Shown here one piece after another: positions 9,711 through 17,568 of a DNA stretch of 45,793 bases (position 1 is the stretch's first letter; each line of letters begins with the position of its first letter). Source of the DNA: Clostridiales bacterium. Its GTDB lineage: Bacteria; Bacillota; Clostridia; Christensenellales; Pumilibacteraceae. The notes under the pieces are model-generated. The model saw nothing but the letters and a program-made list of their open reading frames with translations, did not search any database and was not told the origin of the DNA. The stretch lies in NCBI GenBank assembly GCA_029066805.1, contig JAIEFT010000021.1, positions 1 through 45,793 on the forward strand. Reading direction: 5' to 3'. Made by a program: the position numbers and the translations under genes.

Positions 9711-10602
9711 AATTATATTTTATTCGGAAATATTCCAGATATTGCTTGAACTTATCTTGTGCGGCAAGGCACGTATCGCGCAAATATCCGCGCTCATTGT
9801 TCCACTCTTGCAAGCCACGGTAATAAAACAGCTTGAGCTCCTCATCGATAATAAACGGCACAACGCAATACTTTAGGCAATCCTTAAAGAGCAGTAATCT
9901 GCCGACTCTGCCGTTGCCGTCCTGAAACGGATGTATGCGCTCAAACCTATAATGAAAGTCCAAAATGTCGTCAAGCGATTTATTCTTTTTAGCATTGTAA
10001 TCGCTTAACAACGCCTTAACTTTTTCGGACACTTCCTCGGGCTGTGCCGTCGGCATATCCACTACCGTGTTTGGAAGCTTTTTATAGTCACCCACCGCGA
10101 ACCAATCCTTGCGCGCGTCGGTCGTGCTGCTTTTAAGCGTGCGGTGCAGCTCTTTTATAAACGCCTCGGTTATAGGCTTTTGGGCGTTTTCGATAACCAT
10201 ATCTATGCATTTAAAATGGTTTGCCGTTTCAACAATATCGTCCACGCGTACCGCGCCGCCGTCAATGCCTATAGTGTTGGTCTCGAATATAAACCGAGTC
10301 TGGTCGTGCGACAGCCTGCTTCCCTCTATATGATTGGAATTGTATGTCAGCTCTATCTGAACTTTATGGTAAATGCCGCCGGATAGCTTTACCGCCTTTT
10401 CCTCCGCAAGAATTTCCAATAATGTGGGCGGCGTTTCGCACTTTTTGTTTGCTCGGCTCGGTTTTTCGGCATTTTCCGGGATGTACCAAGTTTTACCACG
10501 CAAAACTGCACCTGCGATTTTTCCGATTGCGCAATAGTTGCGCACGCTCCGCTCGGACACACCCCATTTATTCGCCGTTTCCGCTACAGATAAGTATTCC
10601 AT
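9709..10602 (-). CDS. Fic family protein with N-terminal helix-turn-helix
   Basis: A 297-residue Fic-domain protein from the ATG at 10602. An excisionase/MerR-like HTH (AETANKWGVSERSVRNYC) occupies residues about 5-50. The inhibitory helix motif SNHIEG ([S/T]xxxE[G/N]) at about 100-105 marks a class II Fic protein with a built-in inhibitor that blocks ATP binding. The active-site loop HPFQDGNGRVGR is intact, so AMP transfer to protein targets is expected once inhibition is relieved. I chose this start because a perfect promoter ends 6 nt before the ATG and family members commonly begin with MEYLSV; longer ORF starts at 10620 or 10629 would lie inside the promoter. The HTH suggests that it binds its own operator. 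Confidence 0.88.
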   Translation of the reverse strand: MEYLSVAETANKWGVSERSVRNYCAIGKIAGAVLRGKTWYIPENAEKPSRANKKCETPPTLLEILAEEKAVKLSGGIYHKVQIELTYNSNHIEGSRLSHDQTRFIFETNTIGIDGGAVRVDDIVETANHFKCIDMVIENAQKPITEAFIKELHRTLKSSTTDARKDWFAVGDYKKLPNTVVDMPTAQPEEVSEKVKALLSDYNAKKNKSLDDILDFHYRFERIHPFQDGNGRVGRLLLFKDCLKYCVVPFIIDEELKLFYYRGLQEWNNERGYLRDTCLAAQDKFKQYLEYFRIKYN

Positions 10603-10608
10603 AGCAAA

Positions 10609-10637
10609 ATTATACTTCATTATCGGCAAAAAGTCAA
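10609..10637 (-). promoter_or_regulatory. Leaderless promoter of the fic gene
   Basis: On the minus strand, TTGACT (10632-10637), a 17-bp spacer and TATAAT (10609-10614) are followed by 6 nt and the ATG at 10602. Transcription would start at or next to the start codon. No Shine-Dalgarno sequence is present. Confidence 0.7.
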
Positions 10638-10676
10638 TAGCCTACAGCATATAAATTGAATAGTTTTTGCCGATAA
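10620..10676. promoter_or_regulatory. 13-bp inverted-repeat operator flanking the fic promoter
   Basis: Perfect 13-bp arms TTATCGGCAAAAA (10620-10632) and TTTTTGCCGATAA (10664-10676) are separated by 31 bp. The left arm fills most of the spacer between the fic -35 and -10, so a bound protein would block the promoter. Confidence 0.65.
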
Positions 10677-10689
10677 CACCGTGTTTAAA

Positions 10690-11430
10690 TTATTTTTTTG
10701 CGCTACGCAGTTTTTCCAATACCGCCACAATCGCGATTATCGCGACTATATAGAACAGCAGATACAGCACGTGCGGATAGATACAGCCAGCGCCGACTGT
10801 CTGAAGCTCGCTCGCTATCAGCACCGAATGCCCGAACGGCAAAAGGTTTACAAATGTAGCGAACCCGCCGCCGAATGCGTTGAGCGGCATGAACACTCCA
10901 CCGAAAATCCCGGTCAGCGATATGAATATCGACGAAATCGGTCCGGTCTGTTTATCGTTGGAACACAGCGCGCCGATCAACATTCCTATACACACATAAA
11001 ATACCGCCGACGGCAAAAGGTACACAATGCTAAGCACGAAGTTGGCGTCAAACGGAAATCCGAATATAAGCGCCGTCAAATAGAATAACACGGTCTGCGC
11101 CACGGCTATCGGCAGTGCCGACACAAAAAAGCTCAAGTAGTAAGTAAGCTTGTTTATCGGCGCAATGTTAATTCGCTTGATGAACGAGGAGTTTTTGTCC
11201 GAGGATATTTGCATAGCCACAAACAGACTTGTAAACGTGAACCCAAAAACGCAAATCCCGCTCGCGTAGTTCTTTATTGCAAAATTATCCGGAACAAACT
11301 CCATGCTTTTGAATATCAACTGCATAAGCAGCAGCATTACCATGGGAAAACCCAAACAGAAAACCAGACTTAACGGCTCGCGCAGCATTTCTTTTATATT
11401 GCGCTGCGCCAAAATGAAACACTTTTTCAT
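10690..11430 (-). CDS. ABC-2 type transporter permease
   Basis: A 246-residue integral membrane protein with about six hydrophobic helices and the ABC-2 permease layout: a short cytosolic N terminus, a first helix at residues about 22-42, and paired helices toward the end. It overlaps the ATPase gene by 4 bp (11427-11430), so the two are translationally coupled and form one exporter. The family moves drugs, lipids, polysaccharide precursors or peptides; the cargo here is unknown. It sits last in an AbrB-ATPase-permease operon, suggesting that the AbrB-like protein controls the exporter. The length is normal. Confidence 0.87.
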   Translation of the reverse strand: MKKCFILAQRNIKEMLREPLSLVFCLGFPMVMLLLMQLIFKSMEFVPDNFAIKNYASGICVFGFTFTSLFVAMQISSDKNSSFIKRINIAPINKLTYYLSFFVSALPIAVAQTVLFYLTALIFGFPFDANFVLSIVYLLPSAVFYVCIGMLIGALCSNDKQTGPISSIFISLTGIFGGVFMPLNAFGGGFATFVNLLPFGHSVLIASELQTVGAGCIYPHVLYLLFYIVAIIAIVAVLEKLRSAKK

Positions 11431-12140
11431 TGCTCTTCCTCCGCCAAATTAAGGAACGCGTTTTCGAGCGTGTCTGATTCGGTCATGCTCAAAATCTCGC
11501 CGCGCGTGCCGATCGCCTTCATTTTTCCGCGGCTGATAATTCCTATGCGGTCGGCCAAAAACTCGACTTCTTCCAGATAGTGCGTGGTGAGCAGTATCGT
11601 CAGCTTGCTCTTTAGCTCGCCTATTATGTCCCACAATATTTTGCGCGACTTGACGTCCAGACCGAGCGTCGGCTCATCAAGGAAAAGCACTTGCGGCTCG
11701 GTTATCATGGCAAGCGCAATGCTCACCCGCCGCATCTGTCCGCCGCTCAGCTTTTTGCACCGCACGTCCGCCTTTTCCTCAAGATTGAACTTTTTTATGA
11801 TCTCGTCGATTTTGGCGGCTTTGTTTTCTATGCCGTACAGCTCCGCCATTAGATTCAAGTTCTCGCGCACGGTCAGATTTTTAGCGACGGCGCTCTCCTG
11901 CGGCGAGATGTTTATGATCTTGCGCACGCTGTCGCTGTCTTTAATAATGTCAAACCCGTTTACCGTAGCCGTACCGTCCGTCGGTAATATGCTCGTCGAC
12001 AAAACGTTGATGAGCGTGGTCTTGCCCGCGCCGTTCAGCCCGAGCAGAGCAAAGCACTCGTTGTCGCGTATGTCGAACGACACATCGTTCACCGCAACGA
12101 GCTTGGCGTACTTTTTGGTTATGCCTCTAATTTCTATCAT
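11427..12140 (-). CDS. ABC transporter ATP-binding protein
   Basis: A 237-residue ABC ATPase from the ATG at 12140. Walker A GLNGAGKTT is at about residues 37-45, the signature LSGGQMRR at about 135-142, Walker B VLFLDEP at about 155-161, and the switch histidine is in LLTTH. It pairs with the downstream ABC-2 permease as a two-component exporter of the drug-export type. An open frame continues upstream to 12209, but the extra residues have no family match and this ATG lies where the domain begins. The start lies 14 nt inside the upstream AbrB-like gene, so the three genes are tightly coupled. Confidence 0.92.
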   Translation of the reverse strand: MIEIRGITKKYAKLVAVNDVSFDIRDNECFALLGLNGAGKTTLINVLSTSILPTDGTATVNGFDIIKDSDSVRKIINISPQESAVAKNLTVRENLNLMAELYGIENKAAKIDEIIKKFNLEEKADVRCKKLSGGQMRRVSIALAMITEPQVLFLDEPTLGLDVKSRKILWDIIGELKSKLTILLTTHYLEEVEFLADRIGIISRGKMKAIGTRGEILSMTESDTLENAFLNLAEEEQ

Positions 12141-12348
12141 CCGTGCCCCCCTTCGCCTGGAAAATCGCCTCGGCAAACTTGAGATAATCGTCGTACTTGG
12201 CAATGGCAATGCCCCGCTCGGTATCGCCTAAAAGAATGAGCGTGTCGCCCTCTTTGAACCCAAACACCTCGCGCGCCTGCTTGGGGATAACGATCTGCCC
12301 CTTGCTAGTCATCGTGGTAGTCCATACAAACTTGCTTTGTTCAGCCAT
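12127..12348 (-). CDS. AbrB/MazE/SpoVT-type DNA-binding protein
   Basis: A 73-residue swapped-hairpin AbrB domain protein: TTMTSKGQIVIPKQAREVFGFKEGD is the diagnostic strand-turn-strand, and the short C terminus is probably for dimer contacts. The start is ATG 12348, 7 nt after AAGGAG; an open frame extends further upstream but runs through tandem repeats and the promoter. It is the first gene of the operon with the ABC exporter and is probably its autoregulator. A MazE-like antitoxin role is unlikely because the partner genes are a transporter, not a toxin. Confidence 0.88.
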   Translation of the reverse strand: MAEQSKFVWTTTMTSKGQIVIPKQAREVFGFKEGDTLILLGDTERGIAIAKYDDYLKFAEAIFQAKGGTDDRN

Positions 12349-12359
12349 TGCATTGCTCC

Positions 12360-12395
12360 TTGTCTTACTAATCTTACTTTTCTTACTTGTCTTAC
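12360..12395 (-). repeat. Four tandem 9-bp repeats in the abrB-like leader
   Basis: Read on the minus strand, the units are GTAAGACAA, GTAAGAAAA, GTAAGATTA and GTAAGACAA. They fill the space between the predicted transcription start and the ribosome binding site. Their period and position suit cooperative binding by AbrB-like dimers or another repressor. Confidence 0.75.
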
Positions 12396-12398
12396 TGC

Positions 12399-12428
12399 AT
12401 GATACCACAATCGTATTATTATTGTCAA
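12399..12428 (-). promoter_or_regulatory. Promoter of the abrB-ABC exporter operon
   Basis: TTGACA (12423-12428) and TATCAT (12399-12404) on the minus strand are separated by 18 bp, directly upstream of the tandem repeats. The remaining sequence to 12624 (about 195 bp) shows no gene I can support. Confidence 0.6.
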
Positions 12429-12624
12429 GGGGTTTTAGGTACAATAGCGAAAATAACTTTGCTCAAAAAATATTCCATGCAAAAATTCATCCTACGAATA
12501 ACCGTAGGATATTCGGAGTATTACCTGCGCCGAGCAACCTCATCCTTATTATTCATTCTGCTCCTTAATTCCGCATGTCCTGCATTGCATATGATTGCAT
12601 TTATCATAGATATAACTATAATAA

Positions 12625-12653
12625 TTGATTTATTTTTCGAGCTCTGTTATAAT
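12625..12653 (+). promoter_or_regulatory. Leaderless promoter of the AraC-type gene
   Basis: TTGATT (12625-12630), a 17-bp spacer and TATAAT (12648-12653) are followed by 6 nt and the ATG at 12660. No Shine-Dalgarno sequence is visible. Confidence 0.65.
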
Positions 12654-12659
12654 TGTTAT

Positions 12660-13418
12660 ATGAATAGGAATGTGCGATACTTTTACGATTCAACACAGCG
12701 AGTAGAGATAATTCTTTGTGAAAACTCGAATATAACTTATCCGCTGCATAATCACGTTTCCGTTATAACGATCGGTATAGTGTTAAGCGGTTCTATTTCT
12801 CTTACTACTAAACAAGGGACATCTATTTATAAAACAAATCAAATTTTTGCCGTCCACCCCTATGAGCCGCACAGTATATCAACGGATAACTATTATACAT
12901 TACTTACAATATGTATCGATAAAAACATTGTACATTCTACACCTATGATATCAATCAAAAATGATATAGCTTCCGCACTTTCGGCGGCGTTCCGCAATAG
13001 TAGCATAGACCGAAAGTACTCGATACAAGTTTTAAATCAAATGAGCGCGATTGCTGCTTTATTTTCCACGACAGAATTTAACGAATCGCTCGTCACGGAA
13101 TTCACAAAGCAGTTGGAATTACGTCCCGAATGCAAGACAAGCATTCAAGATATGGCGCATGCCACTTTTTTAAGTAAATATCATTTTATCCGTCGTTTCA
13201 AAGCGGAAGTGGGACTGACTCCACATCAATTTCAAATCCAAAATCGTGTACGCAAGGCGCAGAGACTGCTAAACAGTACAAGAACTTTAACAGACGTGGC
13301 TTTATCCGCAGGCTTTTACGACCAAAGCCACTTTACAAAGCAGTTTGAAAAATATGTAGGCTTAACGCCATTATCCTACAAATCGGCTATCGTAACGTTC
13401 CCGAATAAAATAGATTAG
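12660..13418 (+). CDS. AraC family transcriptional regulator
   Basis: A 252-residue one-component regulator. An N-terminal cupin-like sensor (about residues 1-140; YPLHNHVSVITIGIVLSGSI is the typical first strand pair) precedes two helix-turn-helix motifs at about 150-245, including FLSKYHFIRRFKAEVGLTP and AGFYDQSHFTKQFEKYVGLTP. The start is the ATG at 12660, 6 nt downstream of the -10; the open frame upstream is promoter sequence. It converges with the cupin gene, their stop codons overlapping. The ligand is unknown, but sensor cupins of this type often bind sugars or small aromatic compounds. Confidence 0.9.
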   Translation: MNRNVRYFYDSTQRVEIILCENSNITYPLHNHVSVITIGIVLSGSISLTTKQGTSIYKTNQIFAVHPYEPHSISTDNYYTLLTICIDKNIVHSTPMISIKNDIASALSAAFRNSSIDRKYSIQVLNQMSAIAALFSTTEFNESLVTEFTKQLELRPECKTSIQDMAHATFLSKYHFIRRFKAEVGLTPHQFQIQNRVRKAQRLLNSTRTLTDVALSAGFYDQSHFTKQFEKYVGLTPLSYKSAIVTFPNKID

Positions 13419-13810
13419 CATAATGCGGGAATAAATTTTGCGAATAAATATAACCCATTATCTCCGGCAATCACTTCGTGCGGTATTCCCATAGGCAAAA
13501 TGGAAATCACCCCCGATTGATAAACAAGCCGGTTACCGTCGGTTACGCAAACGCCGCAGCCTGCAATTACTTCGTGTGTTTCTAATTGTTTTTCGTGAAT
13601 ATGATTGCCGATTTTTTTGTTAGGCGCTACTCTTACAAGGTGATAACTGAATTGTCCGTTAGTGTGCTTAGAAGTAACAATATGCTTTAATTCTACCCCT
13701 TCAAAAGTAGGATGCTTTGACCAGCAAATAGAACTAAAGTCAATGACCGCATCTGCCGAAAGCAATTTGCCGTTTTTGTTAAATCTGTCAAACAAGGTTT
13801 TGTAATTCAT
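13415..13810 (-). CDS. Cupin domain protein
   Basis: A 131-residue single-domain cupin. The metal-binding motif is partly visible: IGNHIHEKQLETHEVIAG holds the two histidines and the glutamate of cupin motif 1, and GIPHEV carries the histidine of motif 2. Small proteins like this may be sugar isomerases, dioxygenases or sensors; the reaction cannot be told. The ATG at 13810 follows AAAGGA at a fair distance; an upstream in-frame extension has no cupin features. It is convergent with the AraC-type gene, which has a related sensor fold, but the two need not act together. Confidence 0.8.
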   Translation of the reverse strand: MNYKTLFDRFNKNGKLLSADAVIDFSSICWSKHPTFEGVELKHIVTSKHTNGQFSYHLVRVAPNKKIGNHIHEKQLETHEVIAGCGVCVTDGNRLVYQSGVISILPMGIPHEVIAGDNGLYLFAKFIPALC

Positions 13811-14032
13811 AATTTTATTTCCTTTTTTTATTTTTATTGACAAACATCTGTCTATCCGGATTATATAATAAAGCATAAAAAAAGTATTGTAAAAAATTGC
13901 TCATTATCGGCTTTATAATTAAAGAAAGCAAAGTTGATTTAAGAGCAAACAAATATTATTTAGGTGTTTATTGCTGTCAAATTTTTATTGTTTTTGCATC
14001 AGATTGCCGCACCCTATGACAAGTATCTTAAA

Positions 14033-14824
14033 TTACTCATACCGACATTTCAACAAAAAATTTTCCAAGCATATATTAAATTCTTCCGGTTTATCCATAT
14101 TTGCACAATGCCCCGCTTCCGGCAATATGACCTTATCGCAATTTTCGCATGCCGCCCACTCGTTCACTATCTCGATTTCCATGGGGATATCTTGTTCGCC
14201 GCAACCGACTAATAATTTATATTGCCGTTGCTTTTTAGGATATTTATTAACAAGATTTTGCAATTTGGCTAAATACATAAAGGATTTTTTCTTGAACTCG
14301 ATATTCATATTATAAAACTCTTCTTGCGCCTCGCTTGTATATGCGGAAATTTTTTTGTTGGATTTAGCAAACCATTTTATCGAAAAAAGCGCTTTTAGCA
14401 TCATTTTCATTTGACCTTTGGAATTGCTCTTTTGCTTTTTGAGGTCAAAATTATTGACGTCATATCCGCCAAAGCACGCAAGCGATAGAACTTTGTTTTC
14501 GTACTTATTGGCAAAATCTTGTATGAATACCGAGCCTAACGATACACCTACAAAATGCGCGGCAGGTATATTGTGCTTTTGAAAGATTTGGTCTATCCAA
14601 TAAGACATTTTTTCAACGCTATCGCCTTTGCGCGTGTGCGTAGATTTTCCGTGCCCGATAATATCAACGGTGAGCAAATTATATTTGCCCGAAAAATAGC
14701 CGAACTGCTTTTCAAACATTCTATGATCGACAAAAGCAGCATGCATAAATACGATCCAATCGTTATTTGCCGAATCGTCTATGTAATACGTAATAGGACT
14801 GTTTTCAAGATATAATGCGTTCAT
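14033..14824 (-). CDS. Alpha/beta hydrolase
   Basis: A 263-residue alpha/beta-hydrolase-fold protein. The nucleophile elbow GVSLGS (about residues 94-99) carries the serine; the loop HAAFVDHRMF near residue 28 provides the oxyanion-hole region; LLVGCGEQDIPM supplies the acid and EAGHCANMDKPEEF the catalytic histidine near residue 240. There is no signal peptide, so it is cytosolic. Its ATG directly follows the stop of the PadR gene, so it is cotranslated with it and is the likely target of PadR repression. It resembles esterases or haloperoxidase-like hydrolases, with unknown substrate. Confidence 0.9.
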   Translation of the reverse strand: MNALYLENSPITYYIDDSANNDWIVFMHAAFVDHRMFEKQFGYFSGKYNLLTVDIIGHGKSTHTRKGDSVEKMSYWIDQIFQKHNIPAAHFVGVSLGSVFIQDFANKYENKVLSLACFGGYDVNNFDLKKQKSNSKGQMKMMLKALFSIKWFAKSNKKISAYTSEAQEEFYNMNIEFKKKSFMYLAKLQNLVNKYPKKQRQYKLLVGCGEQDIPMEIEIVNEWAACENCDKVILPEAGHCANMDKPEEFNICLENFLLKCRYE

Positions 14825-15358
14825 TTAGTTCTCTCTAATATTTTCCAATAATTTATTATACCAATCGATATTAAATCGAATTAAATCACGCCCGTATTTT
14901 GCGGTTTGAAGTTGATAAAACAAGATATCGTTTTCTTGCGAATCGGCAAGTATGTCCTCCCCATCCTCGCATATATTTTCCAAAGTCGACAGCGCGTTTT
15001 GCAGTTCATGAATGTGATTTTGTATCAGCTTTATTCGATTATCCTTTTCGGAAAAACCCATAAAATAAACCTTTGCAAGCTCGGGATTTTTACCCGCATT
15101 ATTATCAATAGCGCTATTTACCCAAGCATTAAATTGCGTCTTTCCTGCTTCGGTAATGCTGTACAGCTTTTTTTGCTTGCCGTTTTCGACAATTTCATCA
15201 ACTCTGATATATCCGCTTTTCAGCAGTTTTTTAATGGCGGCTTGTATGCTGCCTGTACTACAGCTGTACATTAAATTCAAGCCTTCGTTAATACGCTTTC
15301 GTAATTGATAAATCGTCCTCGACTGCAATAAGAGTAAACCCAATATTATGTATTCCAT
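14825..15358 (-). CDS. PadR family transcriptional regulator
   Basis: A 177-residue PadR-type repressor. The winged helix is at residues about 3-85 (ILGLLLLQSRTIYQLRKRI, then SIQAAIKKLLKSGYI and KKLYSITEAGK), and a C-terminal helical dimerisation domain follows. The start is ATG 15358, 5 nt after GGAGG. The gene heads an operon with the alpha/beta hydrolase. Its promoter -10 is covered by a perfect palindrome with the ATGT...ACAT arms typical of PadR operators, so it very likely represses itself and the hydrolase, relieved by an unknown (often phenolic) ligand. Confidence 0.9.
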   Translation of the reverse strand: MEYIILGLLLLQSRTIYQLRKRINEGLNLMYSCSTGSIQAAIKKLLKSGYIRVDEIVENGKQKKLYSITEAGKTQFNAWVNSAIDNNAGKNPELAKVYFMGFSEKDNRIKLIQNHIHELQNALSTLENICEDGEDILADSQENDILFYQLQTAKYGRDLIRFNIDWYNKLLENIREN

Positions 15359-15371
15359 TTTTTGTCCTCCA

Positions 15372-15390
15372 ATGTTACTAATAGTAACAT
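15372..15390. promoter_or_regulatory. PadR operator palindrome
   Basis: The 19-bp sequence ATGTTACTATTAGTAACAT (minus strand) is a perfect palindrome about a central base. It overlaps the -10 of the padR promoter and keeps the ATGT/ACAT ends seen in known PadR sites. Confidence 0.75.
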
Positions 15391-15409
15391 ATTTAGTCAA
15401 CGTTGTCAA
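15381..15409 (-). promoter_or_regulatory. Promoter of the padR-hydrolase operon
   Basis: TTGACA (15404-15409), a 17-bp spacer and TACTAT (15381-15386) on the minus strand. The -10 lies inside the palindromic operator. Confidence 0.7.
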
Positions 15410-15418
15410 GAGAATAAT

Positions 15419-15453
15419 AAAAGACTCCCGGACGAAAATTTCCAAGAGTCTTT
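15419..15453. terminator. Intrinsic terminator downstream of the HAD operon
   Basis: Hairpin with AAAGACTC and GAGTCTTT arms plus an inner GGA/TCC pairing. It lies between the end of the HAD gene (15483) and the padR promoter, so it would stop readthrough from the upstream operon. Confidence 0.65.
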
Positions 15454-15482
15454 CACTCTGCATTTATATATTGAATCATTTA

Positions 15483-16196
15483 TTAATCACATTTAAGCGC
15501 CTTTAAAAATTCGACCAGCTCGCCCGCGTCGCCGTGCGGGAATGCGGAAATATCCATCCCGTTTTTATTGATAAGGCAATCGGTAATCAAAAACACTTTC
15601 ATGCCGATTTTTGCGGCGGTCATGTCGTCCGAGGTGTCGTTGCCTATCATAAGGCATTCCTCGGGACGGCAGTTCAGCACGTTTGCTATGTCTATATAGT
15701 ATTCGGGGCGCGGCTTGCAGTAGCGCGAATTTTCATACGACGTGATAAACGCAAAGTCGTTAGGGTCTACGCCCGCCCACTCCGCACGCTTTGCTTGCGC
15801 CTCGACCGGGAATATCGGATTGGTCGCAAGCACTACAGGCACGCCGTGCGCCTTTGCCGCCTTGACCGCCGCATTCGCCTTGTCGGTATAGCCGCAAGTT
15901 TCCTTTGTCTCGTCAAAGCCGTGCGCATAGAAATCATCAAACAACGGTTTTATCTCCGCCTTGCTCTTTCCGAACTCCGCCTCGAATACACGCCAGAACA
16001 CATTCTCGTTGGTGTCCTCGCCTTTGTTCTTGAGCATGGCAACCGTACCCTTCCACACGCAATCTACCGTCAGCTTGGGGTCGCAGCCGCGGCGCGCGTG
16101 ATTCTTTGCCAGCGCATCAAAATACTTCTTTGTAAAAACATCTTGATCGACGGGCAACAGCGTGCCGTCCAAATCGAAAAGAATAGCTTTAATCAT
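15483..16196 (-). CDS. HAD family hydrolase
   Basis: A 237-residue haloacid-dehalogenase-type phosphatase. Motif I ILFDLDGTLLP (residues about 4-14) holds the nucleophile aspartate pair, motif II is VVLATNP, the motif III lysine is near CKPRPEYY, and motif IV is MIGNDTSDDM. The helical cap lies between motifs I and II. The substrate is probably a small phosphorylated metabolite. It overlaps the upstream 167-residue gene by 4 bp (ATGA), so it is the last gene of a four-gene minus-strand operon that starts at 17479. Confidence 0.9.
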   Translation of the reverse strand: MIKAILFDLDGTLLPVDQDVFTKKYFDALAKNHARRGCDPKLTVDCVWKGTVAMLKNKGEDTNENVFWRVFEAEFGKSKAEIKPLFDDFYAHGFDETKETCGYTDKANAAVKAAKAHGVPVVLATNPIFPVEAQAKRAEWAGVDPNDFAFITSYENSRYCKPRPEYYIDIANVLNCRPEECLMIGNDTSDDMTAAKIGMKVFLITDCLINKNGMDISAFPHGDAGELVEFLKALKCD

Positions 16197-16696
16197 ACTT
16201 GCACCTCCGGCGCAGGGGTGATTGTGACGTCTTTGCAGATAATCCTAACATCTCGCGGCACATATTGCCCCGAATAATTGCTAAACGTAAATGAAACGGC
16301 AATATTGCCGTCAGGCAATAAATCGACGTCCTCGCGTTGGCAATACAATTTTTCGTTGGTCAATGCGGTCAAACTCTTATAAATACAGTCAACAACGCCT
16401 TCAAATCTAATTCTGAACGGACAATCAAAGCCGCGCCAGGCTTTGTAGCTTTGCATGACAATTTGGCAATCGGATTTATCCAAATTCACATAAATCAAAT
16501 CATCGTCGTGAAATCCTTTTACTACATAACGCACTCCGATCGATTTTTGCATAAGGTCGCAAAACGTTTTATCTAAATTATTTTCCGCTATTATTTTGCC
16601 GATCTTTTTGCGTGCGCTTGTCTCGTCGCCTCCGGCATCGATTTCATCCAAGAGCTCTGCTATTTCATAATAATATCTATAAAGTTCGATTTTCAT
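16193..16696 (-). CDS. Hypothetical cytosolic protein
   Basis: A 167-residue protein without signal peptide or transmembrane segments that I do not recognise. The N-terminal third is helical and charged; the rest alternates strands, with VRIICKDVTI near the end, similar in layout to the C-terminal part of the DUF4085 protein at 33.4 kb (TCRDIKIEL). A common beta-domain is possible but unproven. It lies 1 bp after the membrane-protein gene and overlaps the HAD gene by 4 bp, so it belongs to the same transcript. Confidence 0.7.
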   Translation of the reverse strand: MKIELYRYYYEIAELLDEIDAGGDETSARKKIGKIIAENNLDKTFCDLMQKSIGVRYVVKGFHDDDLIYVNLDKSDCQIVMQSYKAWRGFDCPFRIRFEGVVDCIYKSLTALTNEKLYCQREDVDLLPDGNIAVSFTFSNYSGQYVPRDVRIICKDVTITPAPEVQV

Positions 16697-16697
16697 A

Positions 16698-17156
16698 TTA
16701 CAAATCTCCTAATGCCGCATTTTTGTAGCTAATCAGAATATGCGTTGCGGCAAACAGCGCCGCAAAAACAATGAGCGGGATATTAGCTAATATTATTCCA
16801 CAGAACAGAAAAACGCACGACGGAATTACGGAAAGCGACAACGCTTTCAGCTTGCCGTTGCTGTTCCGACACATTATCCAAAAAATCAGATACGCAAGGC
16901 ACAGCGCGCCGTTGACAGACAAATATACTATAAGCGCATGCTCGAACCAAAAATTAAAATATGTATACGGGATATTAAATATCATCAGCACAAAACAGCC
17001 GTACCTGCCGATTTGTTCCGCAACAATAACCGCCTTATTGTTATAAGCGCCCGCCGCCGCTTTATGCTTAACGGCATAAACGATATTAGGTATCATGATG
17101 ATTGCCATAACGGCAAGTCCGTAATAATTAAACCAATCCATAAAATAATTAATCAC
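16698..17156 (-). CDS. Hypothetical four-helix membrane protein
   Basis: A 152-residue protein with four predicted transmembrane helices: about residues 10-26, 50-68, 77-95 and a long hydrophobic stretch at 108-142 that may form the last one or two. No catalytic motif is seen. The frame opens with GTG at 17156; an ATG at 17141 is an alternative, and neither has a strong ribosome binding site. It sits in the operon between the deoxyribosyltransferase-like gene and the 167-residue protein. The function is unknown. Confidence 0.65.
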   Translation of the reverse strand: MINYFMDWFNYYGLAVMAIIMIPNIVYAVKHKAAAGAYNNKAVIVAEQIGRYGCFVLMIFNIPYTYFNFWFEHALIVYLSVNGALCLAYLIFWIMCRNSNGKLKALSLSVIPSCVFLFCGIILANIPLIVFAALFAATHILISYKNAALGDL

Positions 17157-17188
17157 AGCTCAACGATTTTTTCAAGCGTTAAGTTGTA

Positions 17189-17479
17189 TCAGACTTCGTG
17201 GAAAATTATTTCTTTGCCGTGTTCCTTTGCGTACTGCAACTCTTGTGTGACCGAATTGCCTATATAGCCGCCGATGTTGACGATGTACACGGCGTCCGAT
17301 AAGTCGATCTTTTTATAGTGCGCGGCGGCTAAGCATTTCAAATCCTCCGCGCTCAACTCAGTATTCGCGTCGCCGATCGGCTGAAAAACGCACCATCCGC
17401 GCTTGGTTTCGAGCTCAACCTCAATATCTTGCATTTGTTTTGCAAACCGCATGCTCCCGCAAATCGTAACTGTTTTCAT
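17189..17479 (-). CDS. Nucleoside 2-deoxyribosyltransferase-like small protein
   Basis: A 96-residue Rossmann-like protein. It begins VTICGSMRFAKQM, as in the nucleoside deoxyribosyltransferase/SLOG superfamily, and continues with DLSDAVYIVN and GYIGNSVTQELQYA, where the glutamate corresponds to the usual catalytic residue. It may cleave or transfer N-glycosidic bonds or simply bind nucleotides. The ATG at 17479 follows GAGGT by 7 nt; the open frame upstream has no family features. It is the first gene of the operon leading to the HAD phosphatase, which hints at nucleotide salvage or cleaning. Confidence 0.75.
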   Translation of the reverse strand: MKTVTICGSMRFAKQMQDIEVELETKRGWCVFQPIGDANTELSAEDLKCLAAAHYKKIDLSDAVYIVNIGGYIGNSVTQELQYAKEHGKEIIFHEV

Positions 17480-17568
17480 GTTAATTACCTCAAAACTGTT
17501 TCGCATAAGTATTATAACATATTTCAAACTATATATCAATAAGTTTATATGCCGATAAATCGAATAAA

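Noticed and set aside
12539-12551. CTCATCCTTATTA shared with the DtxR leader (41289-41301)
   Set aside because: Thirteen bases without the element ends; too short to call a repeat copy here.
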